DNA from: Lachnospiraceae bacterium
Lineage (GTDB): Bacteria; Bacillota; Clostridia; Lachnospirales; Lachnospiraceae
DNA length: 64,000 nt
Reading direction: 5' to 3'
Assembly (NCBI GenBank): GCA_017618195.1
Contig: JAFZUW010000067.1
Span: forward strand, 1-64,000
Shown here: piece after piece, positions 8,716 through 16,455 of the stretch
Position numbering within the stretch: position 1 is the first letter of the stretch
Layout of the letters: every line of letters starts with the position of its first letter
Translations under genes and position numbers: made by a program
The notes under the pieces: model-generated
What the model was told of the DNA's origin: nothing
Seen by the model: the letters and a program-made list of their open reading frames with translations, nothing else
Database searches by the model: none

Positions 8716-11250
8716 CTACAGCTGATCCCTTATTGCCTGCTCGGCGGCTTTGACCTCAATAAGAAATTCCCGCGCGGAAGTTACGTAGCTTCCGGCACCG
8801 CGGATAATAATCTGTTCGAGACCGTCCGAGGTCGCGACGCGGATCCGGTAATCGCCCGCATGCAGATGCGTGAACCGCTCGATGTAGCGGTCCGCGGTTT
8901 CGGCTTCCTTCGTAAATACGACATGGATGTTGTGATAATCGAAATATTCTTCGGCATGTCCGGTAACGCGGTACGCATCGAAAACGGCAATCAGCTCGCA
9001 GCCTTTGAAAGCGGCATAATTCGTTAATTGGTCAAGCAGCTTTCCGCGTGCCGCATCGAGGTTTACGTTCGAGAGTTCCGATAGTTCGGGCCATGCATGG
9101 ATGATGTTATATCCGTCCACCAATACCCATTCCGGACCGTTAAGATGCTTCGTCTCGGTGCCCCGGTACGGTTTCGGCACTGGCTTCTTTACGGGCATCT
9201 TCTTATCGGTGCGCTCATTGGCGTGTCCGGACCTTTGAATGATCCGGTCGATCTCTTCGGTACCGAGCGCCAGATCCATCGCTTCCATGCGGGAACGTAC
9301 ATCCGGTGCGGAGAAGGATGCCGGTTCATCCACAGCGCCTTCCGGTCTTAATACGAACGGCAGATGCATATGCTCGGGTACTTCATACCAGGCTACGGGA
9401 TAGCCTGAACCGTGCGTACAGAATACCGAGCCGGACGGATTACGAAGATCCGCCTCGGGATCGTAATGCATCGCGGCAATGACTTCTTCTGCATTATGAC
9501 AGGGGCGGTAGCCGTCAACCTGCCAGGTGATCCGTCCGCGTCCTTTCGTAAAGGCGGGCAGTTCCGCGGGAAAGTCGCGGAACGCGGAAACCGGAGCGGA
9601 GCCGCACAATACCGCCTCCCCGTCCGAGGTATCGTCCTCACGGTGAAATGAAGCGTACATCGTATTGAGCTCATGCATCACGCGTCCGATCGATTCCTCG
9701 GGTATAGTGATGCGGAAGGAATAGAAAGGCTCCAAAAGCACATTTTCCGCCTGCATGAGGCCCTGACGGACGGCACGGTAGGTAGCCTGTCGGAAGTCGC
9801 CGCCCTCGGTATGCTTCGGGTGGGCTTTACCGGCGACAAGCGTGATGCTGACATCCGTTAAAAACGAGCCGGTCAATACGCCGCGGTGGCGCTTTTCGGC
9901 AAGATGCGTAAGGATCAGACGCTGCCAGTTGCCGGACAGAAGGTCCTCGCTGAGCGCCGTCTGAAACGTTAGACCGCTGCCCGCGGGAAGCGGAGAGAGT
10001 ACGAGGTGGACTTCGGCATAGTGGCGGAGCGGTTCGAAATGACCGACGCCTTCGACGGTATCGGCAATCGTTTCGCGGTAGACGATGCTTCCGGTGTCAA
10101 ATGCGACTTCCGCGCCGAAACGGTCATGAAGCTCACGCGTAAGAATTTCAAGCTGAACGGTGCCCATAACCTGAATGTGGATCTCCTTAACCGCTTCCTC
10201 CCACAGTACATGCAGGGAAGGGTCTTCCTCCTCAAGTCTTCGGATGAAAGGCAGGAGCTTGACGGAATCCATGTTCTTCGGCCTCAGACGGTAAGAAAGA
10301 ACCGGTTCGAGGACGGTTGCCGCGCTGTCTTTCGCGGAGCCGTATATATCGCCCGCGCGGCTGTCCGTAAGGCCCGTGACGGCACACAGATCGCCTGCGG
10401 AGACGGTCGGAACGACGGTGAATTTTTCGCCTGAATAGATGCGGATGCGGTCGACTTTGCCGGCTTCCTCGATCGTTTCCTTCGCGGAAAGCGTTCCTCC
10501 CGTGATCTTCATATGGGTAAGTCTTGTATTGTCGGAATCATAAGTAATCTTATAGACTCTTGCGCCGAACGCTTCCTGCGTTTCGGACATCACGGTCAGT
10601 TCCCTGAGAGCCTCTAAAAATACGTCCACTCCGGAATCCTTCAACGCCGAGCCGAAGAAACACGGAAACATGCGCCGCTCGCGGATCAGAGAAGGAAAAT
10701 GCGACCGCTTCACCGTTCCTGTCTCGAGATATTCCTGCAGCATTTCTTCGCTTAGCAGGCTGAGGTCTTCTTCGTCGGGATGCGTCATATTGACGATCGA
10801 ATCCGACAGTTTCCGCTTCAAAGAAGCAAGAAGAGCCTGCTCGTCGGTGCCGGGCTGGTCCATTTTATTGACAAAAAGGACGGTCGGGATCCGGTAATGG
10901 CAGAGCAGGTTCCAAAGCGTTTCGGTATGATTCTGCACGCCGTCCGCGCCGCTGATCACAAGGATTGCGTAATCGAGAACGGACATGGTGCGTTCGGTTT
11001 CAGGCGAAAAGTCGACATGTCCGGGCGTATCAAGAAGCGTAAAGGAACAGTCCTCAAACGGAAGTACCGCCTGCTTTGAGAAGATCGTGATGCCGCGTTC
11101 GCGCTCGGCGGCACGCGTATCAAAGAAGGTATCCCTGCGGTCAACGCGCCCCATACGGCGCAAAACGCCCGCATGATAGAGCAGGGCTTCCGACAGAGTC
11201 GTCTTCCCCGCATCGACATGCGCAAGCATTCCGATGACCAGCTTCTTCAT
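8716..11250 (-). CDS. Tet(M)/EF-G-like ribosomal GTPase fused to a Rae1/YacP-type NYN nuclease domain
   Basis: 844 residues; ATG at 11250 follows GGAGGTTATT, so an 18-residue longer frame is rejected. The first ~650 residues match ribosomal protection proteins (Tet(M) is about 640 residues). They show P-loop AHVDAGKT (10-17), RGIT (52-55), DTPGH with catalytic His78, NKMD (128-131) and GSALKDSG, then domains II-V. After a Lys/Pro-rich linker (KKPVPKPYRG) comes an extra ~140-residue domain that fits YacP/Rae1, the ribosome-associated A-site mRNA endonuclease of B. subtilis: VDGYNIIHAW (D712), VFDAYRVTG (D758), FTKEAETADRYIE (E782, E784, D787), VATSDGLEQ (D809). The acidic NYN residues are intact. 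Inference: the GTPase delivers a nuclease to the ribosome A site. Tetracycline resistance is possible but not shown. Confidence 0.88.
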   Translation of the reverse strand: MKKLVIGMLAHVDAGKTTLSEALLYHAGVLRRMGRVDRRDTFFDTRAAERERGITIFSKQAVLPFEDCSFTLLDTPGHVDFSPETERTMSVLDYAILVISGADGVQNHTETLWNLLCHYRIPTVLFVNKMDQPGTDEQALLASLKRKLSDSIVNMTHPDEEDLSLLSEEMLQEYLETGTVKRSHFPSLIRERRMFPCFFGSALKDSGVDVFLEALRELTVMSETQEAFGARVYKITYDSDNTRLTHMKITGGTLSAKETIEEAGKVDRIRIYSGEKFTVVPTVSAGDLCAVTGLTDSRAGDIYGSAKDSAATVLEPVLSYRLRPKNMDSVKLLPFIRRLEEEDPSLHVLWEEAVKEIHIQVMGTVQLEILTRELHDRFGAEVAFDTGSIVYRETIADTVEGVGHFEPLRHYAEVHLVLSPLPAGSGLTFQTALSEDLLSGNWQRLILTHLAEKRHRGVLTGSFLTDVSITLVAGKAHPKHTEGGDFRQATYRAVRQGLMQAENVLLEPFYSFRITIPEESIGRVMHELNTMYASFHREDDTSDGEAVLCGSAPVSAFRDFPAELPAFTKGRGRITWQVDGYRPCHNAEEVIAAMHYDPEADLRNPSGSVFCTHGSGYPVAWYEVPEHMHLPFVLRPEGAVDEPASFSAPDVRSRMEAMDLALGTEEIDRIIQRSGHANERTDKKMPVKKPVPKPYRGTETKHLNGPEWVLVDGYNIIHAWPELSELSNVNLDAARGKLLDQLTNYAAFKGCELIAVFDAYRVTGHAEEYFDYHNIHVVFTKEAETADRYIERFTHLHAGDYRIRVATSDGLEQIIIRGAGSYVTSAREFLIEVKAAEQAIRDQL

Positions 11251-11264
11251 AATAACCTCCGGGT

Positions 11265-11293
11265 AAGAAAAAGGGGCTTCCGGCGGAAGCCCC
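11265..11293 (-). terminator. Minus-strand terminator between the ABC exporter and the GTPase-nuclease gene
   Basis: A 9-bp stem (11293-11285 with 11281-11273) with a 3-nt loop, followed on the minus strand by TTTTTCTT. It ends the exporter transcript only 15 bp before the GTPase start codon, so that gene needs read-through or a promoter inside the exporter's 3' end. Confidence 0.8.
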
Positions 11294-11307
11294 GATTGTG
11301 ACATGGC

Positions 11308-14040
11308 TTATTCCGATCTGAGTGCCGTAACGGGATCCTTCTTCGCTGCGATTCTCGACGGGATGAGACCTGCGATCAGCGTTAACAGAATACTGATCAC
11401 GATCAAAATGACAGCGCCGATGATCGGAAGTCTCGACAGTCTGCTGATTTCCGCGAAATGGTAGATGATAATGTTGATCGGGATATTTACAAGCAAGGTA
11501 ACAAGGATGCCGATTCCGCCCGAAACGAATCCGATGATCATCGTTTCGGCGTTAAATACGCGGCTGATATCGCGCTTGCTTGCACCGATCGAACGAAGGA
11601 TACCGATCTCCTTGGTGCGTTCGAGAACGGAAATGTAGGTAATGATACCGATCATGATCGAGGAAACGACGAGCGAGATCGCGACAAATGCGATCAGAAT
11701 GTAAGTAATCGCATTGATGATCGTGCTGACGCTCGACATCAGAAGAGCGATGAAGTCGGTATACTCGATCTGTTTCTCTTCGGGAACGGAATTGTTGTAT
11801 TCGGTAATGATTTCGGTGATGCGGTCCTTTGCCTTGAAATCCTTCGGGTAAATACTGATCATGAAAGGTTTGTCAAGACGTGCATATCCGAGAAGCATCA
11901 TGTTGGTGTCGTATGTATTCTTGGTCGTTTTCTGAGAGGAAGACTGGTTCAGTTTCACAAGCATCTCATCGGGAAGATAACCGATGAAATCCTTCAGGGT
12001 GATTTCCTGACCCGCGGCCATTGCCTGCTTGAGCTGGTCAAATGCACCGGTGTCGTCGCTTTCCACCATCATCTTGAACATCATTTCGGTCTGCGCACGC
12101 TCGGTCTCGCTCATCAGGTCAAGGCTTGCGATGAACTCCGCTCGGATCTCGTCGGGAGTCAGATCCTTCGTCTTCTCAAACGGAATGCCGGTGAAGACGT
12201 CAATCTCGGGATTATTGAGCTGCTGCTTTACGATTTCTCTCTTTGCGCTTTCGTTAACGATGTATTCGGTCAGTTTCTTCGTAAAAGCGATCGCTCCGTT
12301 TGCGGAAGTCGCAACTGCCTCCTCATTGGGGCGTACGATTCCGACAACGCGGATCTCGGCGCTCTTTTCGGGATCGAAGAGCAGCTCCTTCATAAACGCT
12401 TCGTCGTTCTGTCTGCTTTCCCATTGGCGGTTCATCGCGTTGTATACGTAATAATCCGAAGGAAGAACGAGACGGAAGGTAAGCTGCATCAGTTCCTCGT
12501 AAGAAAACGAGATCTTCTCGCTGACGATCTTCTCTCCGAGAAACATGCGGCGGATCTTGCCTTCGACTTCGTTCGGATCCTTCAGACCGATCGAGTAAAG
12601 GGCAAAGTCGCTGATCTCGTTGTGCTCGTCGACGATCAGGAGCACCTCATTCCATTCCGCGGGCCATTTGCCGGCGATCAGATCGTACTGGGAATGCATG
12701 AGTTCTTCGTTATCGAGCATCTCGGTGAATACGCTCATCGAGGAAGAAGAACCGTACATCGAGGACATCGAGCTGAATTCGGAAACGGTGCTTTCGGAAG
12801 CGCCCATCGCCGAGTACATGGCAGCCATGATCGTGCTCGGATTGAGCTGGATCACGCCGTTCGAAACGTCCGACATGTAAATGTTCGGCTCGCAAGTGTA
12901 GGTGTATTTGATATCGGAGACGAGATCTTTGATCTCGGCGTTCTCCTCAAGGAATTTCTTAAAGCTCTCAAGGTCATTGATCTTGATTTCGGAGAGCATG
13001 GCGTTCATCATTTCGCCCATCGCGTTGCTTGAATAAACGCGGCCTTCCTCATGCTCTTCGGGCTCGGTGTTCCTTACGCCCAGAAGGGCGGAGAGAAGCG
13101 CGGACGTATCGGCCGTCTGCTGCTGGATCATCAAGGGATAGGTGGAAAGCGTTTCTTCCTGCACGCGGTCAATGTATTCCTGAACGCCGTTACTTAAGGA
13201 CAGGATCAATGCGATACCGATAATGCCGATGCTGCCGGCAAATGCGGTGAGGAACGTTCTCGCTTTCTTGGTCATCAGGTTGGTAAGCGAAAGGGAGAGA
13301 GCGGTGAAGAACGACATCGAAGTACGGTTCGCCTTCTTTCCGATTTCCTCCTCGCTTGTTTCGGAAACGGGCATCGAATCGTCGGTGATCTTACCGTCTA
13401 GAAGCTTTACGATGCGGGTTGCGTATTCGTCCGCAAGGTCGGGGTTATGCGTAACCATGATGACGAGTTTGGTCTTCGAAATCTCTTTCAGAAGATCCAT
13501 GATCTGGATGCTTGTCTGCGTATCCAGAGCGCCGGTAGGCTCGTCCGCAAGCAGAATGTCGGGATCGTTGACCATCGCACGGGCAATGGCGACACGCTGC
13601 ATCTGACCGCCGGACATCTGGTTCGGCTTTTTGTTGAGCTGATCGCCGAGGCCGACCTTTTCGAGAACTTCGATCGCACGCTTTCTGCGCTCGGACTTCG
13701 ATACGCCCGAGAGGGTAAGGGCAAGTTCAACGTTCTTTAATACGGTCTGGTGGGGGATCAGGTTATAAGACTGGAAGACAAATCCGATGCTGTGGTTGCG
13801 GTATGCGTCCCAGTCCTTCGCATTGTATTCCTTTGTGGAGCGGCCGTTGATGATGAGGTCGCCTTCGGTATAGCGGTCCAGGCCGCCGATGATGTTCAAG
13901 AGAGTCGTTTTGCCGCAGCCCGAAGGGCCGAGTACGGCAACAAATTCACTTTCCCGGAAGGAAAGACTTACGCCCCTCAAAGCGTGGACGGTTTCGTTTC
14001 CGACCGGATAGTCTTTCGTAATGTTCTGTAATGCAAGCAT
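11308..14040 (-). CDS. MacB-like ABC transporter, ATPase fused to FtsX-type permease
   Basis: 910 residues. An ABC ATPase occupies about 1-230: Walker A GPSGCGKTT (38-46), Q-loop FVFQSYN, signature MSGGQMQR, Walker [14 protein letters not shown]-loop VTHN. It is fused to a MacB/FtsX-type permease: one membrane helix near 265-285, a roughly 480-residue extracytoplasmic domain, then three helices in the last 150 residues (with ERTKEIGILRSIGASKRDI between them). The class uses ATP on the inside to drive an outer domain (mechanotransmission), often exporting peptides or handling antimicrobials. The substrate is unknown. It has its own promoter (14082-14109) and terminator (11265-11293). Length and order are normal for single-chain MacB-like proteins of Clostridia. 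Confidence 0.9.
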   Translation of the reverse strand: MLALQNITKDYPVGNETVHALRGVSLSFRESEFVAVLGPSGCGKTTLLNIIGGLDRYTEGDLIINGRSTKEYNAKDWDAYRNHSIGFVFQSYNLIPHQTVLKNVELALTLSGVSKSERRKRAIEVLEKVGLGDQLNKKPNQMSGGQMQRVAIARAMVNDPDILLADEPTGALDTQTSIQIMDLLKEISKTKLVIMVTHNPDLADEYATRIVKLLDGKITDDSMPVSETSEEEIGKKANRTSMSFFTALSLSLTNLMTKKARTFLTAFAGSIGIIGIALILSLSNGVQEYIDRVQEETLSTYPLMIQQQTADTSALLSALLGVRNTEPEEHEEGRVYSSNAMGEMMNAMLSEIKINDLESFKKFLEENAEIKDLVSDIKYTYTCEPNIYMSDVSNGVIQLNPSTIMAAMYSAMGASESTVSEFSSMSSMYGSSSSMSVFTEMLDNEELMHSQYDLIAGKWPAEWNEVLLIVDEHNEISDFALYSIGLKDPNEVEGKIRRMFLGEKIVSEKISFSYEELMQLTFRLVLPSDYYVYNAMNRQWESRQNDEAFMKELLFDPEKSAEIRVVGIVRPNEEAVATSANGAIAFTKKLTEYIVNESAKREIVKQQLNNPEIDVFTGIPFEKTKDLTPDEIRAEFIASLDLMSETERAQTEMMFKMMVESDDTGAFDQLKQAMAAGQEITLKDFIGYLPDEMLVKLNQSSSQKTTKNTYDTNMMLLGYARLDKPFMISIYPKDFKAKDRITEIITEYNNSVPEEKQIEYTDFIALLMSSVSTIINAITYILIAFVAISLVVSSIMIGIITYISVLERTKEIGILRSIGASKRDISRVFNAETMIIGFVSGGIGILVTLLVNIPINIIIYHFAEISRLSRLPIIGAVILIVISILLTLIAGLIPSRIAAKKDPVTALRSE

Positions 14041-14081
14041 ATGCTGCTTTCCCTTTCTTTCGCGCTGTTCTTTTTTCGGAA

Positions 14082-14109
14082 ATTATACTGACATCGAAAA
14101 TTATAGCAA
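14082..14109 (-). promoter_or_regulatory. Sigma-A promoter of the MacB-like exporter
   Basis: On the minus strand, -35 TTGCTA (14109-14104) and -10 TATAAT (14087-14082) are 16 bp apart, about 42 bp before the ATG at 14040. Confidence 0.6.
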
Positions 14110-14176
14110 AACCGCACTTGAAATAATAGTAGAAATTCAAGTTTCTTTTTGCATTATCCTATGCAATTTACCGAAC

Positions 14177-14246
14177 AAAAAAGACCCGCTCTCCGTCAGA
14201 CGGTCTTACGGAAAATGTAAGGCTTCAACGTTTCGGAATGCGGGTC
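14177..14246 (-). terminator. Minus-strand terminator after dCMP deaminase
   Basis: GACCCGC (14246-14240) pairs with GCGGGTC (14189-14183) and is followed by TTTTTTG. The roughly 50-nt interior can fold further (CCG/CGG). It lies just after the deaminase stop at 14263. Confidence 0.7.
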
Positions 14247-14262
14247 ATATGGTTTTTGAAAC

Positions 14263-14742
14263 TTACAGGGGAAGCTCGACATCCGTGCCGGACGGCTCGA
14301 GAGCGCGGCAGGAAACGCCTGCGGACTGAAGCATCCGTTTCGCGGCAATGTTGGGCTTCGTGCCGTTATACTTGTCACTGTAATAAATCACTTCCGTGAT
14401 GCCTGCCTGAATCAGGGCTTTCGTGCATTCGTTGCATGGGAAGAGGGTGGTGTAGATCCTTGAACCGCGCATGTTGGTTCCGGTGTAATTAAGGATCGCG
14501 TTCAGCTCGGCGTGGCATACGTAAAAGTACTTCGTATCAAGCTCGTCGCCTTCACGGTCCCAGGGATACTCGTCATCGGAGCAGCCCTTCGGCATGCCGT
14601 TGTAGCCGACGGAAAGAATGCGGTTTTCGGGGCTCACGATGCATGCCCCTACACTCGTGTTGGGGTCTTTGCTGCGGCGTGCGGAAAGGAGGGCAATTCC
14701 CATAAAATACTGATCCCAGGACAGATAATCGGTTCGTTTCAT
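14263..14742 (-). CDS. dCMP deaminase (ComEB-like cytidine/deoxycytidylate deaminase)
   Basis: 159 residues. It deaminates dCMP to dUMP, feeding thymidylate synthesis. Zinc-site motifs are HAELNAIL (catalytic Glu after the His) and PCNECTKALIQAG, the standard (H/C)AE...PCxxC pattern of the cytidine deaminase superfamily. The N-terminal YFMGIALLSARRSKDPNTSVGA is typical of bacterial dCMP deaminases. ATG at 14742 follows CTGAGGTGAACT. It is a single-gene unit with its own promoter and terminator. Confidence 0.92.
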   Translation of the reverse strand: MKRTDYLSWDQYFMGIALLSARRSKDPNTSVGACIVSPENRILSVGYNGMPKGCSDDEYPWDREGDELDTKYFYVCHAELNAILNYTGTNMRGSRIYTTLFPCNECTKALIQAGITEVIYYSDKYNGTKPNIAAKRMLQSAGVSCRALEPSGTDVELPL

Positions 14743-14770
14743 AGTTCACCTCAGAATAATTGATAAAATG

Positions 14771-14799
14771 ATTGTATCAATTTGCGGGGAATTGTGCAA
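14771..14799 (-). promoter_or_regulatory. Sigma-A promoter of the dCMP deaminase gene
   Basis: On the minus strand, -35 TTGCAC (14799-14794), 17-bp spacer, -10 TACAAT (14776-14771). It is back to back with the glyA promoter. Confidence 0.7.
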
Positions 14800-14822
14800 T
14801 ATCATAAAAAAAATATTAGGTG

Positions 14823-14851
14823 TTCCATTTTCCTTCCCGCTGTGCTAATAT
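14823..14851 (+). promoter_or_regulatory. Probable glyA promoter
   Basis: TTCCAT (14823-14828), 17-bp spacer, TAATAT (14846-14851). The -35 is weak. No glycine or other riboswitch fold is evident in the ~90-nt leader. Confidence 0.5.
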
Positions 14852-14947
14852 GGTAACGGCGTGCAAGGGGGCATTATTCCGTAAGGAATCGGCTCTCGGA
14901 ATCCGGTTGGATTTATGTACGGAAATACGATCGAAGAGAGGTTTGGT

Positions 14948-16195
14948 ATGTATTCATTTGACGACGTGAAGACGGTTGATCCGGAGCTTGCGGAAAGCAT
15001 AACCCTGGAATTGGGGAGACAGAGAAACAATATTGAGCTGATTGCGTCCGAGAACCTTGTCAGCAAGGCCGTTATGGCTGCTATGGGAAGCGTTCTCACA
15101 AACAAATACGCGGAAGGTTATCCCGCACACCGTTACTACGGCGGATGCGAATTTGTTGATATCGCCGAGAACCTTGCGATCGAGCGCGCCAAGAAGCTGT
15201 TCGGCTGCGAGTACGTTAACGTACAGCCGCATTCCGGCGCTCAGGCGAACATGGCAGTGCAGTTTGCACTCCTTAAGCCCGGCGACACCGTAATGGGTAT
15301 GAACCTCGCCCACGGCGGACATCTGACACACGGAAGCCCGGTTAACTTCTCCGGAACGTACTTCAACATCGTTCCTTACGGAGTAAACGACAACGGCTTC
15401 ATTGATTATGACGAAGTAGAGCGCATCGCGAAGGAATGTCAGCCGAAGCTGATCATTGCCGGCGCAAGCGCATATGCAAGAAAGATTGATTTCAAGCGTT
15501 TCCGTGAGATCGCCGATTCGGTAGGCGCTTATCTCATGGTGGATATGGCTCACATCGCGGGTCTTGTTGCCGGCGGTTATCATGAAAGCCCTATCCCGTA
15601 CGCTCACGTTGTTACGACGACGACCCATAAGACGCTTCGCGGACCGAGAGGCGGCATGATCCTCAGCTCGCAGGCATTTGCCGATGAGCACAAGTTCAAC
15701 AAGGCCGTATTCCCGGGAATCCAGGGAGGCCCCCTGATGCATGTGATCGCAGCTAAGGCGGTTTGCTTCAAGGAAGCTCTGGAGCCGTCCTTCAAGGAGT
15801 ACGCAGGCAACATCATCAAGAACGCACAGGCTCTCTGCAAGGGACTTCAGAGCCGCGGCTTCAAGATTGTTTCCGACGGTACCGATAACCATCTGATGCT
15901 TGTTGACCTGATCAACATGAACATCACCGGTAAGGAAGCAGAGAAGCTTCTTGACGAAGTACACATCACCTGCAACAAGAACACGATCCCGAACGATCCG
16001 GCATCCCCGTTCGTAACGAGCGGTATCCGTCTCGGAACGGCTGCGGTAACGTCCCGCGGCATGAACGAAGAGGATATGGACAAGATCGCGGAGGCAATTG
16101 CGCTTGTTGTAAAGACGCCCGGCGACGAGGCCAACAAGGTTAAGGCTGCCGCAATCGTTAAGTCCCTTACCGACAAGTACCCGCTGTACGAGTAA
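14948..16195 (+). CDS. glyA: Serine hydroxymethyltransferase
   Basis: 415 residues. This PLP enzyme interconverts serine and glycine with tetrahydrofolate, supplying one-carbon units. The PLP lysine lies in [15 protein letters not shown] and the substrate region includes [14 protein letters not shown] and [14 protein letters not shown], so the site is complete. ATG 14948 has GAGAGG at 14937-14942; the frame is open from 14915, but starting there would add 11 residues without a good binding site. It is a single-gene unit closed by the terminator at 16267. Confidence 0.96.
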   Translation: MYSFDDVKTVDPELAESITLELGRQRNNIELIASENLVSKAVMAAMGSVLTNKYAEGYPAHRYYGGCEFVDIAENLAIERAKKLFGCEYVNVQPHSGAQANMAVQFALLKPGDTVMGMNLAHGGHLTHGSPVNFSGTYFNIVPYGVNDNGFIDYDEVERIAKECQPKLIIAGASAYARKIDFKRFREIADSVGAYLMVDMAHIAGLVAGGYHESPIPYAHVVTTTTHKTLRGPRGGMILSSQAFADEHKFNKAVFPGIQGGPLMHVIAAKAVCFKEALEPSFKEYAGNIIKNAQALCKGLQSRGFKIVSDGTDNHLMLVDLINMNITGKEAEKLLDEVHITCNKNTIPNDPASPFVTSGIRLGTAAVTSRGMNEEDMDKIAEAIALVVKTPGDEANKVKAAAIVKSLTDKYPLYE

Positions 16196-16266
16196 TCGGG
16201 GACAGGCTTTCCGAAAGAGCGGACACAGGTTCTTTCGGCGCGGAAGTTTAACATAAAAGTCAAGCA

Positions 16267-16294
16267 AAGGACCGGTTTTATCCGGTCCTTTTTT
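16267..16294 (+). terminator. Intrinsic terminator of glyA
   Basis: A perfect 9-bp stem (16267-16275 with 16282-16290), 6-nt loop, then a T run. Confidence 0.88.
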
Positions 16295-16350
16295 GCGCCT
16301 TGAATACGGAACTTTTCCGGATTGCAAATGCCCCTTTTTTGCTGTTACCG

Positions 16351-16380
16351 TTGCAAGAAATATGGTATTTGTGGTAAAAT
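16351..16380 (+). promoter_or_regulatory. Promoter of topB
   Basis: -35 TTGCAA (16351-16356), 18-bp spacer, -10 TAAAAT (16375-16380), 75 bp before the ATG. Confidence 0.6.
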
Positions 16381-16455
16381 AACCATGTATGTGTGCGCTA
16401 TGCCGGGAGCCGCGAAGAAGCGCGGCGGAGACCGGGGGAAGGAGATTATCCGTAC

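Noticed and set aside
8716-11250. Calling the GTPase simply a tetracycline resistance gene
   Set aside because: The extra nuclease domain and housekeeping setting make resistance unproven; sequence alone cannot show it.
11458-13032. A 524-codon plus-strand frame inside the MacB-like gene
   Set aside because: It is antisense to the permease part; its His/Asp/Arg-rich translation is typical of a shadow frame.
14852-14947. A glycine or other riboswitch before glyA
   Set aside because: The leader is only about 90 nt and lacks conserved aptamer elements.
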